Of a stretch of 64,000 nucleotides of DNA, positions 26,690-34,623 are shown piece by piece (the first letter of the stretch is position 1; each line of letters starts with the position of its first letter). The stretch is from Anaerosacchariphilus polymeriproducens (GTDB lineage: Bacteria; Bacillota; Clostridia; Lachnospirales; Lachnospiraceae): NCBI RefSeq assembly GCF_003363435.1, contig NZ_QRCT01000028.1:1-64000 (forward strand), read 5' to 3'. The notes beneath the pieces were generated by a model. The model saw only the letters and a program-made list of their open reading frames with translations, had not been told where the DNA came from and searched no databases. The translations under genes were made by a program, and so were the position numbers.

Positions 26690-27841
26690 TTATTTAATAT
26701 GTGTTTTTATTGCCGTACTTACTGCATCAGCCACACGTGAATCGAATGCTTCCGGTATAATATAATTTTCAGATAATTTATCCTCCGGTATTAATTCGGC
26801 TATTGCCAATGCCGCAGCTAATTTCATTTCCTCTGTAATCTGTGAAGCTCTGCCTTCTAAAGCACCTTTGAAGATTCCTGGAAAAGCAATTACATTATTT
26901 ACCTGATTAGGAAAGTCTGAGCGTCCGGTTCCTACAACTTTTGCGCCTGCTGCTTTTGCAATGTCAGGCATGATTTCCGGTATTGGATTTGCCATTGCAA
27001 ATATGATACTGTCTTTATTCATAGTAGATACCATTTCTGAAGTTACAATATTGGGAGCAGAGACTCCTACAAAAATATCAGCACCGACAAAAGCATCTGC
27101 CAGACTGCCGGTTTGGCCTTTTAAGTTCGTGACTTCCATCATTTCTTTCTGCATCCAGTTCAAGTCCGGAGTATCTTTGGATAGAATACCGGGTCTATCA
27201 CACATGATAACATCTTTAAAACCGTAGGATAATAAAATTTTTGTAATAGCAATACCTGCTGAACCCGCACCATTGACTACGATCTTACAAGAATCTATTT
27301 TTTTACCGGTTACTTTTAAACCATTAATAATACCGGCGAGTACAACAATAGCTGTACCATGCTGGTCATCATGAAAAACCGGGATATCTAATAGTTCATT
27401 AAGACGAGCTTCGATTTCAAAGCATCTTGGTGCAGAGATATCTTCTAAGTTGATCCCTCCGAAAGCAGGTGCTATATTGATTACAGTTTTAATAATTTCT
27501 TCTGTATCTTGGGTATCCAGACAGATAGGAAAGGCATTGACATTAGCAAACTCTTTGAACAATACAGCTTTTCCTTCCATAACAGGCATTGCAGCAAGAG
27601 CGCCTATGTTCCCCAGTCCTAATACAGCACTTCCATCAGAAACGACTGCCACCGTATTAGCTTTCATAGTATAACGATATGCTTCTTCTTTATTTTCAGC
27701 AATTACTTTACAAGGTTCAGCAACTCCTGGTGTGTATGCAAGAGCCAGGTCTTCGCGTGACTTCACTGAAGTTTTGGAAATGGTTTCAAGTTTTCCATTC
27801 CATTCTGCATGCAAAAGTAATGCCTTTTCGTTGGTTGTCAT
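26690..27841 (-). CDS. Malic enzyme (NAD(P)-dependent, short bacterial type)
   Basis: The 383-residue enzyme decarboxylates malate to pyruvate with reduction of NAD(P). It has the short bacterial form with LALAYTPGVAEPC at about 31-43, SDGSAVLGLGNIG at 67-79, the metal/substrate block HDDQHGTA and the nucleotide fold VVNGAGSAGIAI. No phosphotransacetylase-like extension is present. AGGTGA lies 7 bases before the ATG. It leads the unit with the radical SAM and DUF4364 genes; that association is seen here but a functional reason is not evident. Confidence 0.94.
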   Translation of the reverse strand: MTTNEKALLLHAEWNGKLETISKTSVKSREDLALAYTPGVAEPCKVIAENKEEAYRYTMKANTVAVVSDGSAVLGLGNIGALAAMPVMEGKAVLFKEFANVNAFPICLDTQDTEEIIKTVINIAPAFGGINLEDISAPRCFEIEARLNELLDIPVFHDDQHGTAIVVLAGIINGLKVTGKKIDSCKIVVNGAGSAGIAITKILLSYGFKDVIMCDRPGILSKDTPDLNWMQKEMMEVTNLKGQTGSLADAFVGADIFVGVSAPNIVTSEMVSTMNKDSIIFAMANPIPEIMPDIAKAAGAKVVGTGRSDFPNQVNNVIAFPGIFKGALEGRASQITEEMKLAAALAIAELIPEDKLSENYIIPEAFDSRVADAVSTAIKTHIK

Positions 27842-27878
27842 ATTATCACCTATATTCTTTTATTTTCTATTCATAACA

Positions 27879-27905
27879 ATAGAAAGCTCCTGAAGGGCTT
27901 TCTAT
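27879..27905 (-). other. Leader hairpin upstream of the malic enzyme
   Basis: ATAGAAAGC and GCTTTCTAT (27879-27887 and 27897-27905) are perfect inverse copies with a 9-base loop, ending 38 bases before the malic enzyme start. No T run follows on the reverse strand, so it is more likely a leader structure than a terminator. Confidence 0.4.
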
Positions 27906-28005
27906 CATTACAACAAAACAATCATAACATTTTCAAAATGTCAAATCAATAGGTAGGGAAAATTATTTATTTCCTTTAATAAAGTATAAAAATTTTATTT
28001 TGCCC

Positions 28006-28034
28006 ATGACAAACGTACCCAAATGCGTTATAAT
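28006..28034 (+). promoter_or_regulatory. Sigma-A promoter of rho
   Basis: ATGACA (28006-28011) and a perfect TATAAT (28029-28034) are separated by 17 bases. About 90 bases of leader follow before the rho start. Confidence 0.75.
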
Positions 28035-28131
28035 GGTTTAAATATACATCAATGTCGTGTCTGACAAGAACTCCCTTATTAAGATGTAGTGATCAGAAAA
28101 GATAGATAGAAATAAATGCAAGGAGAAAAGT

Positions 28132-29550
28132 ATGCGGGAAAAATACGAAACCTTATCATTGACAGTATTAAAAGAAATTGCAAAATCAAGAGGTATCAAA
28201 AATATTTCAACTATGAAGAAAAGTCAGGTGATTGAAGCTATGCTTGCAGAAGATGCAAAATTAAATACCGAAAATAAATCTGAAGCAAGTGAAGGTAAAA
28301 AAACACCTGCAAAAAGCAGATTAAAAGAAGACAAAAAAAATGAGCCCAAGGCAGAAAAAATGGTGGATACAAAAGAGGAGAAGAGATCAGATAGAACAGA
28401 TGGAAATGAAGTAGAGCAATTGGATAGTGGAAGTATTGCCAATGGTATATTAGAAGTTCTCCCTGATGGTTATGGATTCATTCGCTGTGCGAATTATTTG
28501 CCAGGAGAAAATGATGTATACGTAAGTCCTTCTCAAATCCGAAAATTTAATTTGAAGACGGGTGATATTGTATGTGGAAATACCAGAGTAAAAACGACTG
28601 CTGAAAAATTCAGTGCATTATTATATGTGAAGTCTATCAACGATTTTCATCCAAATGAAGCATCCAGAAGATATAATTTCGAAGATATGACTCCCATTTT
28701 TCCGGATAAAAGAATTCGTCTCGAGACTCAGACGAACTCAACGGCCATGAGAATAGTAGATATGGTATCTCCAATAGGAAAAGGGCAGAGAGGTATGATT
28801 GTATCCCCACCAAAAGCAGGAAAGACAACTCTTTTAAAACAAGTTGCCAAATCTATCACAAAAAATAATCCGGAAATGCATATGATTATTTTATTAATTG
28901 ATGAACGTCCCGAAGAAGTAACAGATATCAGAGAAGCGATAGAAGGGAAGAATGTAGAAGTTATTTATTCTACATTTGATGAACTGCCTGAACATCATAA
29001 AAGGGTATCAGAAATGGTAATTGAACGTGCGAAACGGTTAGTAGAGCACAAAAAAGATGTTACAATTTTATTAGATAGCATTACAAGATTGGCAAGAGCT
29101 TACAATTTAACAGTCCCACCAAGTGGAAGGACTTTATCAGGTGGTCTGGATCCTGCCGCTCTTCATATGCCAAAACGTTTTTTTGGTGCCGCAAGAAATA
29201 TGCGTGAAGGGGGAAGCCTTACCATTCTGGCAACCGCTCTTGTAGATACCGGAAGTAAGATGGATGATGTTGTTTATGAAGAGTTTAAAGGGACCGGTAA
29301 TATGGAACTGGTGCTGGATCGTAAACTTTCAGAAAAACGGGTTTTCCCGGCCATTGACATTACCAAATCTGGAACAAGGAGAGAGGATCTACTTTTGGAC
29401 CAGGAAGAGCAGGAAGCTGTGTATATCATGCGTAAAGCTATTAATGGTATGAAAACAGATGAAGCAGTAGAAAGCATTTTAAATTTATTTGTCCGAACGA
29501 AAAATAATAAAGAATTTTCACAAATGGTAAAGAAAACAAAAATTATATAA
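28132..29550 (+). CDS. rho: Transcription termination factor Rho
   Basis: Rho is a hexameric RNA-dependent ATPase that releases transcripts. The 472-residue protein has an N-terminal helix-extended-loop domain ([15 protein letters not shown] at about 8-22) and a Lys/Glu-rich insertion at about 43-100. The cold-shock-like RNA-binding domain follows ([14 protein letters not shown]). The RecA-type motor has Walker A PPKAGKTT at about 226-233, and [13 protein letters not shown] and PSGRTLSGG form the Q and R loops. AAGGAGA lies before the ATG. The long charged insertion is common in Rho of high-GC and some clostridial species. Autoregulation in the leader is known for Rho in other species but cannot be read here. 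Confidence 0.97.
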   Translation: MREKYETLSLTVLKEIAKSRGIKNISTMKKSQVIEAMLAEDAKLNTENKSEASEGKKTPAKSRLKEDKKNEPKAEKMVDTKEEKRSDRTDGNEVEQLDSGSIANGILEVLPDGYGFIRCANYLPGENDVYVSPSQIRKFNLKTGDIVCGNTRVKTTAEKFSALLYVKSINDFHPNEASRRYNFEDMTPIFPDKRIRLETQTNSTAMRIVDMVSPIGKGQRGMIVSPPKAGKTTLLKQVAKSITKNNPEMHMIILLIDERPEEVTDIREAIEGKNVEVIYSTFDELPEHHKRVSEMVIERAKRLVEHKKDVTILLDSITRLARAYNLTVPPSGRTLSGGLDPAALHMPKRFFGAARNMREGGSLTILATALVDTGSKMDDVVYEEFKGTGNMELVLDRKLSEKRVFPAIDITKSGTRREDLLLDQEEQEAVYIMRKAINGMKTDEAVESILNLFVRTKNNKEFSQMVKKTKII

Positions 29551-29565
29551 GATTTTTAAAATGTC

Positions 29566-29594
29566 TTGCAAATACAGATAGCATATGATACAAT
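29566..29594 (+). promoter_or_regulatory. Sigma-A promoter of rpmE
   Basis: TTGCAA (29566-29571) and TACAAT (29589-29594) are separated by exactly 17 bases, shortly after the rho stop. Confidence 0.7.
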
Positions 29595-29601
29595 AATTAA
29601 G

Positions 29602-29693
29602 CTGTTCGTAAAGAACTTAATAGAAAACGACGAACGTTTCCTATTATATAAGCAGAAAAATGAAGCAATTAATAAGACTTATATAAAGAGGTG
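29602..29693 (+). promoter_or_regulatory. Structured rpmE leader, candidate L31 autoregulatory RNA
   Basis: The ~100-base leader has a GTTCGT/ACGAAC inverted pair (29604-29609 and 29630-29635). It also has a perfect 9-bp pair, TTATATAAG (29644-29652) with CTTATATAA (29678-29686). The second arm abuts the AAAGAGGTG ribosome site. L31 leader RNAs are known in Firmicutes; whether this belongs to a known class needs a covariance search. Confidence 0.45.
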
Positions 29694-29699
29694 AAAGAT

Positions 29700-29897
29700 A
29701 TGAAAGAAGGAATACATCCAGATTACCACCAGGCAACAGTGACTTGTAACTGTGGGAATACATTTAAAACAGGTTCAACAAAAGAATCTATTCACGTTGA
29801 AATTTGTTCCAAATGTCATCCATTCTATACAGGACAACAAAAAGCTGCTTCAGCTCGTGGACGTATTGATAAATTCAATAAGAAATATGGCATATAA
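29700..29897 (+). CDS. rpmE: 50S ribosomal protein L31 (zinc-binding form)
   Basis: The 65-residue protein is L31 of the zinc-containing type. [16 protein letters not shown] leads to cysteines 16 and 18 (CNC), followed by CSKC (36 and 39) and [10 protein letters not shown]31 bridges the two ribosomal subunits. I start at ATG 29700, which has AAAGAGGTG 7 bases upstream; the GTG at 29691 falls within that site. A zinc-containing L31 near a zinc-regulated pump may matter for zinc balance, but that is only inference. Confidence 0.97.
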   Translation: MKEGIHPDYHQATVTCNCGNTFKTGSTKESIHVEICSKCHPFYTGQQKAASARGRIDKFNKKYGI

Positions 29898-29920
29898 TAG
29901 AAGACAATAATATGAAAAAT

Positions 29921-29956
29921 AGGGTTGAGGTTATTTAAATCTCAACTCTTATTTTT
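29921..29956 (+). terminator. Terminator after rpmE
   Basis: AGGGTTGAG (29921-29929) pairs with CTCAACTCT (29941-29949) with one G-U pair, followed by TATTTTT. Confidence 0.78.
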
Positions 29957-30102
29957 GTATATTACATTTACGATAACTAATATTATAATAACTGAGATTA
30001 ATACTTGTGGATTCTGTGAGAAATAGGATATAATGATGAGTGTTATTAACGGCAATTGGAAGCATAAGAAGAATAGATAAGTTTGAAACTTGGAGGAATC
30101 GT

Positions 30103-31053
30103 ATGAAATCAACCGGAGTTGGAGGGCAGGCTGTAATGGAAGGCGTAATGATGAAGAACAAAGAACATTATGCTGTTGCAGTGAGAAAGCCGAATAATGA
30201 AATTGAAATAAAAGTAGATGTATATAAAAATGCAATTGGTCTGGAAGCATTCACCAAGCTTCCATTTATCAGAGGGGTATTTAATTTTTTGGATTCTATG
30301 ATATTAGGGTTAAAAACACTGACTTATTCAGCGTCTTTTTTTGAAGAAGAAGAGGAGCAAAAGCCGAGTATTACAGAAAAGGTAGTCAACAAAATTGTTA
30401 AAAAGGAAGCGGCAGAAAAAATAGTAATGGGATTGACAATTACGTTTTCTTTGGTAATGGCTGTACTTATTTTTATGCTTTTGCCTTATGGTATCACACA
30501 ATTATTTAGTAAACAGATAGATTCATACTTGGTGTTATCCATAATAGAAGGCGTTATTCGTGTAGCAATATTTGTAGGCTACGTAGCACTTATTTCTTTA
30601 ATGAAAGATATACAGAGAGTATTTATGTATCATGGAGCTGAACATAAGTGTATTAATTGTATTGAACATGGAATGGAGTTAAATGTAGAAAATGTAAGGA
30701 AAAGTTCCAGACAGCATAAGAGATGCGGTACTAGTTTTATGCTGATTGTAATGTTGATTAGTATTCTGTTTTTTATGTTTATCAGAGTAGATGCCCCATT
30801 ATTGCGTCTGGTTTATAGAATCTTGTTACTACCTGTAATAGCAGGTGTTTCTTATGAATTTATACGTTTGGCAGGTCAAAGCGAGAATTATTTCGTAAAA
30901 GCCTTTAGTATGCCTGGAATTTGGCTTCAGAACTTAACTACCAGAGAGCCAGATGACAATATGATAGAAGTAGGGATTGCATCAGTTAATGCAGTTTATG
31001 ATTGGAAAGAATATTTAAGAGAGAACTTTGATTGGAAAGAAAAGAAAGAATGA
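30103..31053 (+). CDS. DUF1385 family membrane protein (YqhQ-like)
   Basis: The 316-residue protein matches DUF1385. It has GVGGQAVMEGVMMKN at the N-terminus, the central HGAEHKCINC and KRCGTSFM blocks and four or so membrane segments. The His/Cys arrangement in the central loop suggests metal binding, but no biochemical role is established. I start at ATG 30103 behind TTGGAGGA; the in-frame extension to 30040 has no site. Its stop overlaps the prmC start by ATGA, and the DUF1385-prmC-prfA order is common in Clostridia. Confidence 0.88.
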   Translation: MKSTGVGGQAVMEGVMMKNKEHYAVAVRKPNNEIEIKVDVYKNAIGLEAFTKLPFIRGVFNFLDSMILGLKTLTYSASFFEEEEEQKPSITEKVVNKIVKKEAAEKIVMGLTITFSLVMAVLIFMLLPYGITQLFSKQIDSYLVLSIIEGVIRVAIFVGYVALISLMKDIQRVFMYHGAEHKCINCIEHGMELNVENVRKSSRQHKRCGTSFMLIVMLISILFFMFIRVDAPLLRLVYRILLLPVIAGVSYEFIRLAGQSENYFVKAFSMPGIWLQNLTTREPDDNMIEVGIASVNAVYDWKEYLRENFDWKEKKE

Positions 31054-31895
31054 CGTTACAGGAATTGTTACAGTATGGAAAGAACCAGCTTCAGGAAGCT
31101 GATATTTTAGAAAGCGAAATCGATGCATGGTATTTGTTAGAGTATATTATAAACATTGACCGCGCTCATTATTTGTTAAATCCTAATAAAAAAGTGGAAG
31201 AAGAACAAAGAATTCATTATATGGATTGTATACGCAGGCGTAAAATTCATATACCTTTGCAATATATTACAGGAGTTCAAGAATTTATGGGACTGCCTTT
31301 TCATGTAAATGAGAGTGTTCTGATCCCAAGACAAGATACGGAAATATTAGTAGAAACAGTGATCCCATATGTAAAAGATGATATGAGCGTATTAGATATG
31401 TGTACTGGATCAGGATGTATTTTAATTAGTCTGTTACATCATTTAAAAGAGAAAACAGATATGAAAATACAAGGAACAGGTGTGGATATATCAAATGATG
31501 CATTAATGACTGCAAAAAGAAATGCTGAAAAGTTAAAGGCAGACTGTCAATTTATTCAATCGGATCTATTTGATAAGGTAGGAGAGAAATATGATATAAT
31601 AGTTTCGAATCCGCCTTATATTCCGACTAAAGTTGTTGAGGAATTGATGCCTGAAGTAAAGAAATTTGAACCTATGATAGCATTAGACGGAGATGAAGAT
31701 GGCCTTTTCTTTTATAAGAAAATAGTAAGTCAGAGTCAATACTATTTACGAGGACAAGGTAGTCTTTTTTTTGAAATCGGCCATGATCAAGGAGATGCTG
31801 TTTCTATGCTTATGGAACAGGCTGGTTATTTTCAAATAAGAGTGATAAAAGACCTGGCAGGTTTGGATAGAGTAGTGTGTGGTAAAATTGAGTAG
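31050..31895 (+). CDS. prmC: Peptide chain release factor N5-glutamine methyltransferase PrmC
   Basis: PrmC methylates the glutamine of the GGQ motif in release factors, using S-adenosylmethionine. The 281-residue protein has the N-terminal helical domain and a Rossmann methyltransferase fold with VLDMCTGSGCI (motif I) and SNPPYIP, whose NPPY at about 187-190 binds the substrate glutamine. The ATG at 31050 overlaps the upstream stop codon (ATGA), so translation is probably coupled. Its substrate gene, prfA, follows 21 bases after the stop. Confidence 0.95.
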   Translation: MTLQELLQYGKNQLQEADILESEIDAWYLLEYIINIDRAHYLLNPNKKVEEEQRIHYMDCIRRRKIHIPLQYITGVQEFMGLPFHVNESVLIPRQDTEILVETVIPYVKDDMSVLDMCTGSGCILISLLHHLKEKTDMKIQGTGVDISNDALMTAKRNAEKLKADCQFIQSDLFDKVGEKYDIIVSNPPYIPTKVVEELMPEVKKFEPMIALDGDEDGLFFYKKIVSQSQYYLRGQGSLFFEIGHDQGDAVSMLMEQAGYFQIRVIKDLAGLDRVVCGKIE

Positions 31896-31916
31896 TAAAG
31901 GAAGAGGAGAAATAAA

Positions 31917-32990
31917 ATGTTTGATAAACTAGAAGATTTACTGATTCGCTTTGAGGAAATTATGAGTGAATTAAATGAGCCAAATGTTGCGAATGATCAA
32001 GCTCGTTTTCGTAAACTCATGAAAGAACAAAGTGATTTGACTCCGATTGTTGAGGCATATAAAGAATATAAAAAATGTAAGCAGGATATTGAGGACAGTT
32101 TATTGATTTTGGATGAAGAAAGCGATGAAGAAATGCGGGAACTTGCCAAGGAAGAATTAAATGATGCCAAAGCAAGGACAGAAGAGCTAGAAAGAGAACT
32201 GAAAATATTATTGCTTCCAAAAGATCCGAATGATGAAAAAAACGTTATTGTAGAAATTCGAGCAGGAGCCGGCGGTGATGAGGCAGCATTATTTGCGGCA
32301 GAGATATATCGTGTTTATGTACGTTATGCTGAAAGACAGCGTTGGAAAGTTGACATGATGAGCGTGAATGAAAGTGGAATAGGTGGATTTAAAGAAGTCA
32401 TCTTTATGATTAATGGCCAAGGTGCTTATTCGAAATTGAAATACGAAAGTGGCGTACATCGTGTGCAACGTGTTCCGGAAACAGAATCAGGCGGGCGTAT
32501 TCATACGTCAACTATTACAGTTGCCATTATGCCCGAAGCAGAAGAGGTAGATGTTGAATTAGATATGAATGACTGCAAATTTGATGTGTTCCGGGCATCC
32601 GGAAATGGTGGACAATGTGTAAATACAACAGATTCAGCTGTTCGTCTAACTCATATTCCAACCGGAATTGTTATTTCATGTCAGGATGAAAAGTCTCAAT
32701 TAAAAAATAAAGATAAAGCATTAAAAGTATTACGTTCTAAGTTATATGAATTGGAAGTTGCCAAAAAACATGATGCAGAGGCAGAAGCAAGAAAGAGTCA
32801 GGTAGGTACCGGAGATCGTTCTGAGAAGATACGTACTTACAATTTCCCGCAAGGAAGGGTTACAGATCATAGAATTAAATTAACGCTTCATAAATTGGAT
32901 GCAGTAATGGACGGAGATATAGAAGAATTGATTGATAGCTTAATTGCAGCAGACCAAAGTGCAAAATTGGCAAAGATGGGCGAGAATTAG
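31917..32990 (+). CDS. prfA: Peptide chain release factor 1
   Basis: RF1 reads UAA and UAG and triggers peptide release. The 357-residue protein has the codon-reading tripeptide PET at 187-189, in the place of the usual PxT, and the GGQ loop at 231-233. The GGQ context is [15 protein letters not shown], with Cys rather than the common His after GGQ. The ending [21 protein letters not shown] is canonical. AGAGGAG lies before the ATG. The gene directly follows prmC, whose product modifies it. Confidence 0.97.
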   Translation: MFDKLEDLLIRFEEIMSELNEPNVANDQARFRKLMKEQSDLTPIVEAYKEYKKCKQDIEDSLLILDEESDEEMRELAKEELNDAKARTEELERELKILLLPKDPNDEKNVIVEIRAGAGGDEAALFAAEIYRVYVRYAERQRWKVDMMSVNESGIGGFKEVIFMINGQGAYSKLKYESGVHRVQRVPETESGGRIHTSTITVAIMPEAEEVDVELDMNDCKFDVFRASGNGGQCVNTTDSAVRLTHIPTGIVISCQDEKSQLKNKDKALKVLRSKLYELEVAKKHDAEAEARKSQVGTGDRSEKIRTYNFPQGRVTDHRIKLTLHKLDAVMDGDIEELIDSLIAADQSAKLAKMGEN

Positions 32991-33064
32991 AAAAGGTGTT
33001 TGAAGAAATGGGCAAGAATAATATATAGAGTTAATAGAAATTTGTAACAATATAAAATAAAGTC

Positions 33065-33092
33065 TTGAGATTTTTAAGTTATTTGCTATAAT
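33065..33092 (+). promoter_or_regulatory. Promoter of the candidate antitoxin RNA
   Basis: TTGAGA (33065-33070) is followed after 16 bases by a perfect TATAAT (33087-33092). The predicted RNA start is near 33099. Confidence 0.65.
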
Positions 33093-33098
33093 ATAATT

Positions 33099-33188
33099 AT
33101 AAAAGGCAATCGCCAAAGAGTGGTTGACCAGAAATATTGAACAGTAAGAAACCTTCTCGCACCGGTCAAAGTACAGGGAAGGTTTTTT
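33099..33188 (+). ncRNA. Candidate antisense antitoxin RNA of a type I toxin-antitoxin locus
   Basis: A roughly 90-base transcript would run from the promoter at 33065-33092 to a terminator whose stem is AACCTTC (33150-33156) with GAAGGTT (33178-33184), followed by a T run. An internal pair TTGACC (33124-33129) with GGTCAA (33164-33169) can fold the body. The RNA converges on the toxin transcript from the other strand and shares its terminator region. GGTTGACCA (33122-33130) repeats, with one mismatch, GGTAGACCA (33314-33322), so this RNA can pair with the toxin leader. No protein frame of interest lies in it. This layout is that of RNAII of the par (Fst) locus and of RatA. Confidence 0.55.
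33150..33188 (+). terminator. Terminator shared by antitoxin RNA and toxin mRNA
   Basis: AACCTTC and GAAGGTT form a 7-bp stem with six T following on the forward strand. In reverse the stem is followed by TCTTAC, so it is weaker for the toxin transcript. Confidence 0.7.
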
Positions 33189-33194
33189 ACTATC

Positions 33195-33272
33195 TTATTG
33201 ACATATCAAATAAATGAATGTCAGTAGTGCTATGAGAAACATTCCAAAGGACATAAGATCTTTGAAATCAAT
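33195..33272 (-). CDS. Candidate type I toxin, small holin-like membrane peptide
   Basis: A reverse-strand frame encodes a one-helix peptide of 19 residues from ATG 33254 (MSFGMFLIALLTFIYLICQ), or 25 residues from ATT 33272, which adds a DFKDL lead after the start. The acidic/basic head, an FG-x-FLIALLTFI hydrophobic stretch and a short polar end match the putative holin-like toxins of Firmicutes type I systems. The start is unclear. The well-placed GGAGG (33296-33292) is 8 bases from ATG 33283, which opens another frame (17 codons, 33283-33230), while ATT 33272 is 19 bases away. ATT at the place where the family would have ATG suggests either an unusual start or a decayed toxin. Confidence 0.5.
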   Translation of the reverse strand: MDFKDLMSFGMFLIALLTFIYLICQ

Positions 33273-33291
33273 TTATTATTCATAAGCATCA

Positions 33292-33315
33292 CCTCCATTC
33301 TATGTAGAATGAAGG
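33292..33315 (-). promoter_or_regulatory. Hairpin sequestering the toxin ribosome-binding site
   Basis: On the reverse strand CCTTCATTCTA (33315-33305) pairs with TAGAATGGAGG (33302-33292) over eleven base pairs with one G-U and a tiny loop. The GGAGG ribosome site is fully inside the stem, as seen in Fst-type toxin leaders. Confidence 0.65.
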
Positions 33316-33340
33316 TAGACCAACCTGTAACACGATTGTC

Positions 33341-33392
33341 AGTAGCTAAATAGCTACTTGTAGATTATATCATAATAAAAAACAGAACACAA
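33341..33392 (-). promoter_or_regulatory. Toxin promoter and 5'-terminal stem-loop
   Basis: On the reverse strand TTGTGT (33392-33387) is followed after 17 bases by TATAAT (33369-33364). The predicted start near 33357 falls at a perfect stem AGTAGCT/AGCTACT with loop ATTT (33358-33341), a typical stabilising 5' end of type I toxin mRNAs. Confidence 0.6.
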
Positions 33393-33440
33393 GTTCGGAC
33401 ATTATTTAAAAGCGAATATTTACGATATGTGAGGATGTAA

Positions 33441-33469
33441 AGGCCTAGGCGGTTGCTTAGGTCTTTTTT
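33441..33469 (+). terminator. Terminator-like hairpin just before the SPASM radical SAM gene
   Basis: AGGCCTAGGC (33441-33450) pairs with GCTTAGGTCT (33455-33464), ten pairs with two G-U, and T runs follow. It ends only about 24 bases before the next start codon, so it may be an attenuator of that gene or the end of a short leader RNA. Confidence 0.6.
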
Positions 33470-33492
33470 ATAAATAGGAAAGTGAGGTTATT

Positions 33493-34587
33493 ATGAAAGA
33501 GGAATTTAATTTAGAAAATTATCTTAGCAGTGGAGTTGAGAAAATTGTAAAAAATGCTTTGAAGGCAACATTAAGCAATCCCAAAGAGAGTCTTTTTATG
33601 GCAAAATATGCAATAGCAAGTAAACAAGCAAGAAGAATACGAGCCAAGGCGGAGGAACAGGGAGAACATATACCACCGTTTTTAATTGCAAGCATCACCA
33701 GTGAATGTAATTTACACTGTGCAGGCTGTTACGCAAGAGCGAATCATAGCTGCCATGATCAAATGGCAGAAAAGCAACTGAATCAAAAAGATTGGCAGCA
33801 GATTTTTGAGGAGGCTAAGAGTCTTGGAGTAGGATTTATACTGTTAGCTGGAGGAGAACCTCTTATTCGCACTGATATTATTAAAAATGCAGGTAAGATT
33901 CAGGAAATTTTATTTCCCATATTTACAAATGGAACAATGGTGAATAAAGAGTACATAAAATTATTTGATAAGTATCGTAATTTGGTCCCCATTCTAAGTA
34001 TTGAGGGGAATGAGAATAAAACAGATGAAAGACGTGGAAGCGGTGTATATCAACAATTAGTGAATACTATGGAAGAGCTGAAAGAAAATAATATTATCTA
34101 TGGAACGTCGGTAACGATAACGACACAGAACTTAGAAGAAGTAACTTCTAAGGAATTTTTGGATCAGCTATATGAAAGGGACTGCAAAGTAGTTATCTAT
34201 GTTGAGTATGTTCCTGTTGACAAAACGTCAATAGAATTAGCACCTTTAGATAAACATAGGGAATATTTAAAACTTAAGTTAGAGAGTTTGCGTGAAGAGT
34301 ATGAAACTATGTTATTTATTTCCTTTCCTGGAGATGAAAAGACATCGGGTGGCTGCCTTGCGGCGGGCAGAGGATTTTTTCATATTAATTCCCAAGGAGG
34401 GGTAGAACCCTGTCCATTCTCACCTTATTCTGATACAAATTTAAAAGAAATTTCTTTAAGAGAGGCTATGAAATCACCATTATTTCAAAGGTTAAAAGAA
34501 AATGACGTTCTGATGGAAGAACATGCAGGTGGATGTGTACTTTTTGAAAAAGAGGAATTAGTCAGAGATTTCTTAACTAATAAATAG
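33493..34587 (+). CDS. Radical SAM/SPASM domain protein
   Basis: The 364-residue protein has a radical SAM domain with CNLHCAGC (cysteines 72, 76, 79), the GGEPL motif and a C-terminal region with GGCLAAGRGF, VEPCPF and a final GGCVLF. These are auxiliary cysteines of the SPASM type. Such proteins modify peptides or act in cofactor or metabolite maturation. No precursor peptide gene is visible next to it, so the substrate is open. GAAAGTGAGG lies before the ATG. A terminator-like hairpin stands directly upstream. Confidence 0.86.
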   Translation: MKEEFNLENYLSSGVEKIVKNALKATLSNPKESLFMAKYAIASKQARRIRAKAEEQGEHIPPFLIASITSECNLHCAGCYARANHSCHDQMAEKQLNQKDWQQIFEEAKSLGVGFILLAGGEPLIRTDIIKNAGKIQEILFPIFTNGTMVNKEYIKLFDKYRNLVPILSIEGNENKTDERRGSGVYQQLVNTMEELKENNIIYGTSVTITTQNLEEVTSKEFLDQLYERDCKVVIYVEYVPVDKTSIELAPLDKHREYLKLKLESLREEYETMLFISFPGDEKTSGGCLAAGRGFFHINSQGGVEPCPFSPYSDTNLKEISLREAMKSPLFQRLKENDVLMEEHAGGCVLFEKEELVRDFLTNK

Positions 34588-34623
34588 AGATCCATGCAGT
34601 AGGCGCACAGATCTCATTTGCTG

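Noticed and set aside
33164-33170. GGTCAAA heptad resembling a CtsR half-site
   Set aside because: CtsR needs two tandem heptads; only one is present and it is within the antitoxin RNA stem, far from clp genes.
33230-33283. 17-codon reverse-strand frame with the best ribosome-site spacing at the toxin locus
   Set aside because: The peptide is not hydrophobic and resembles no toxin. It is recorded only as a competing start, not as a gene.
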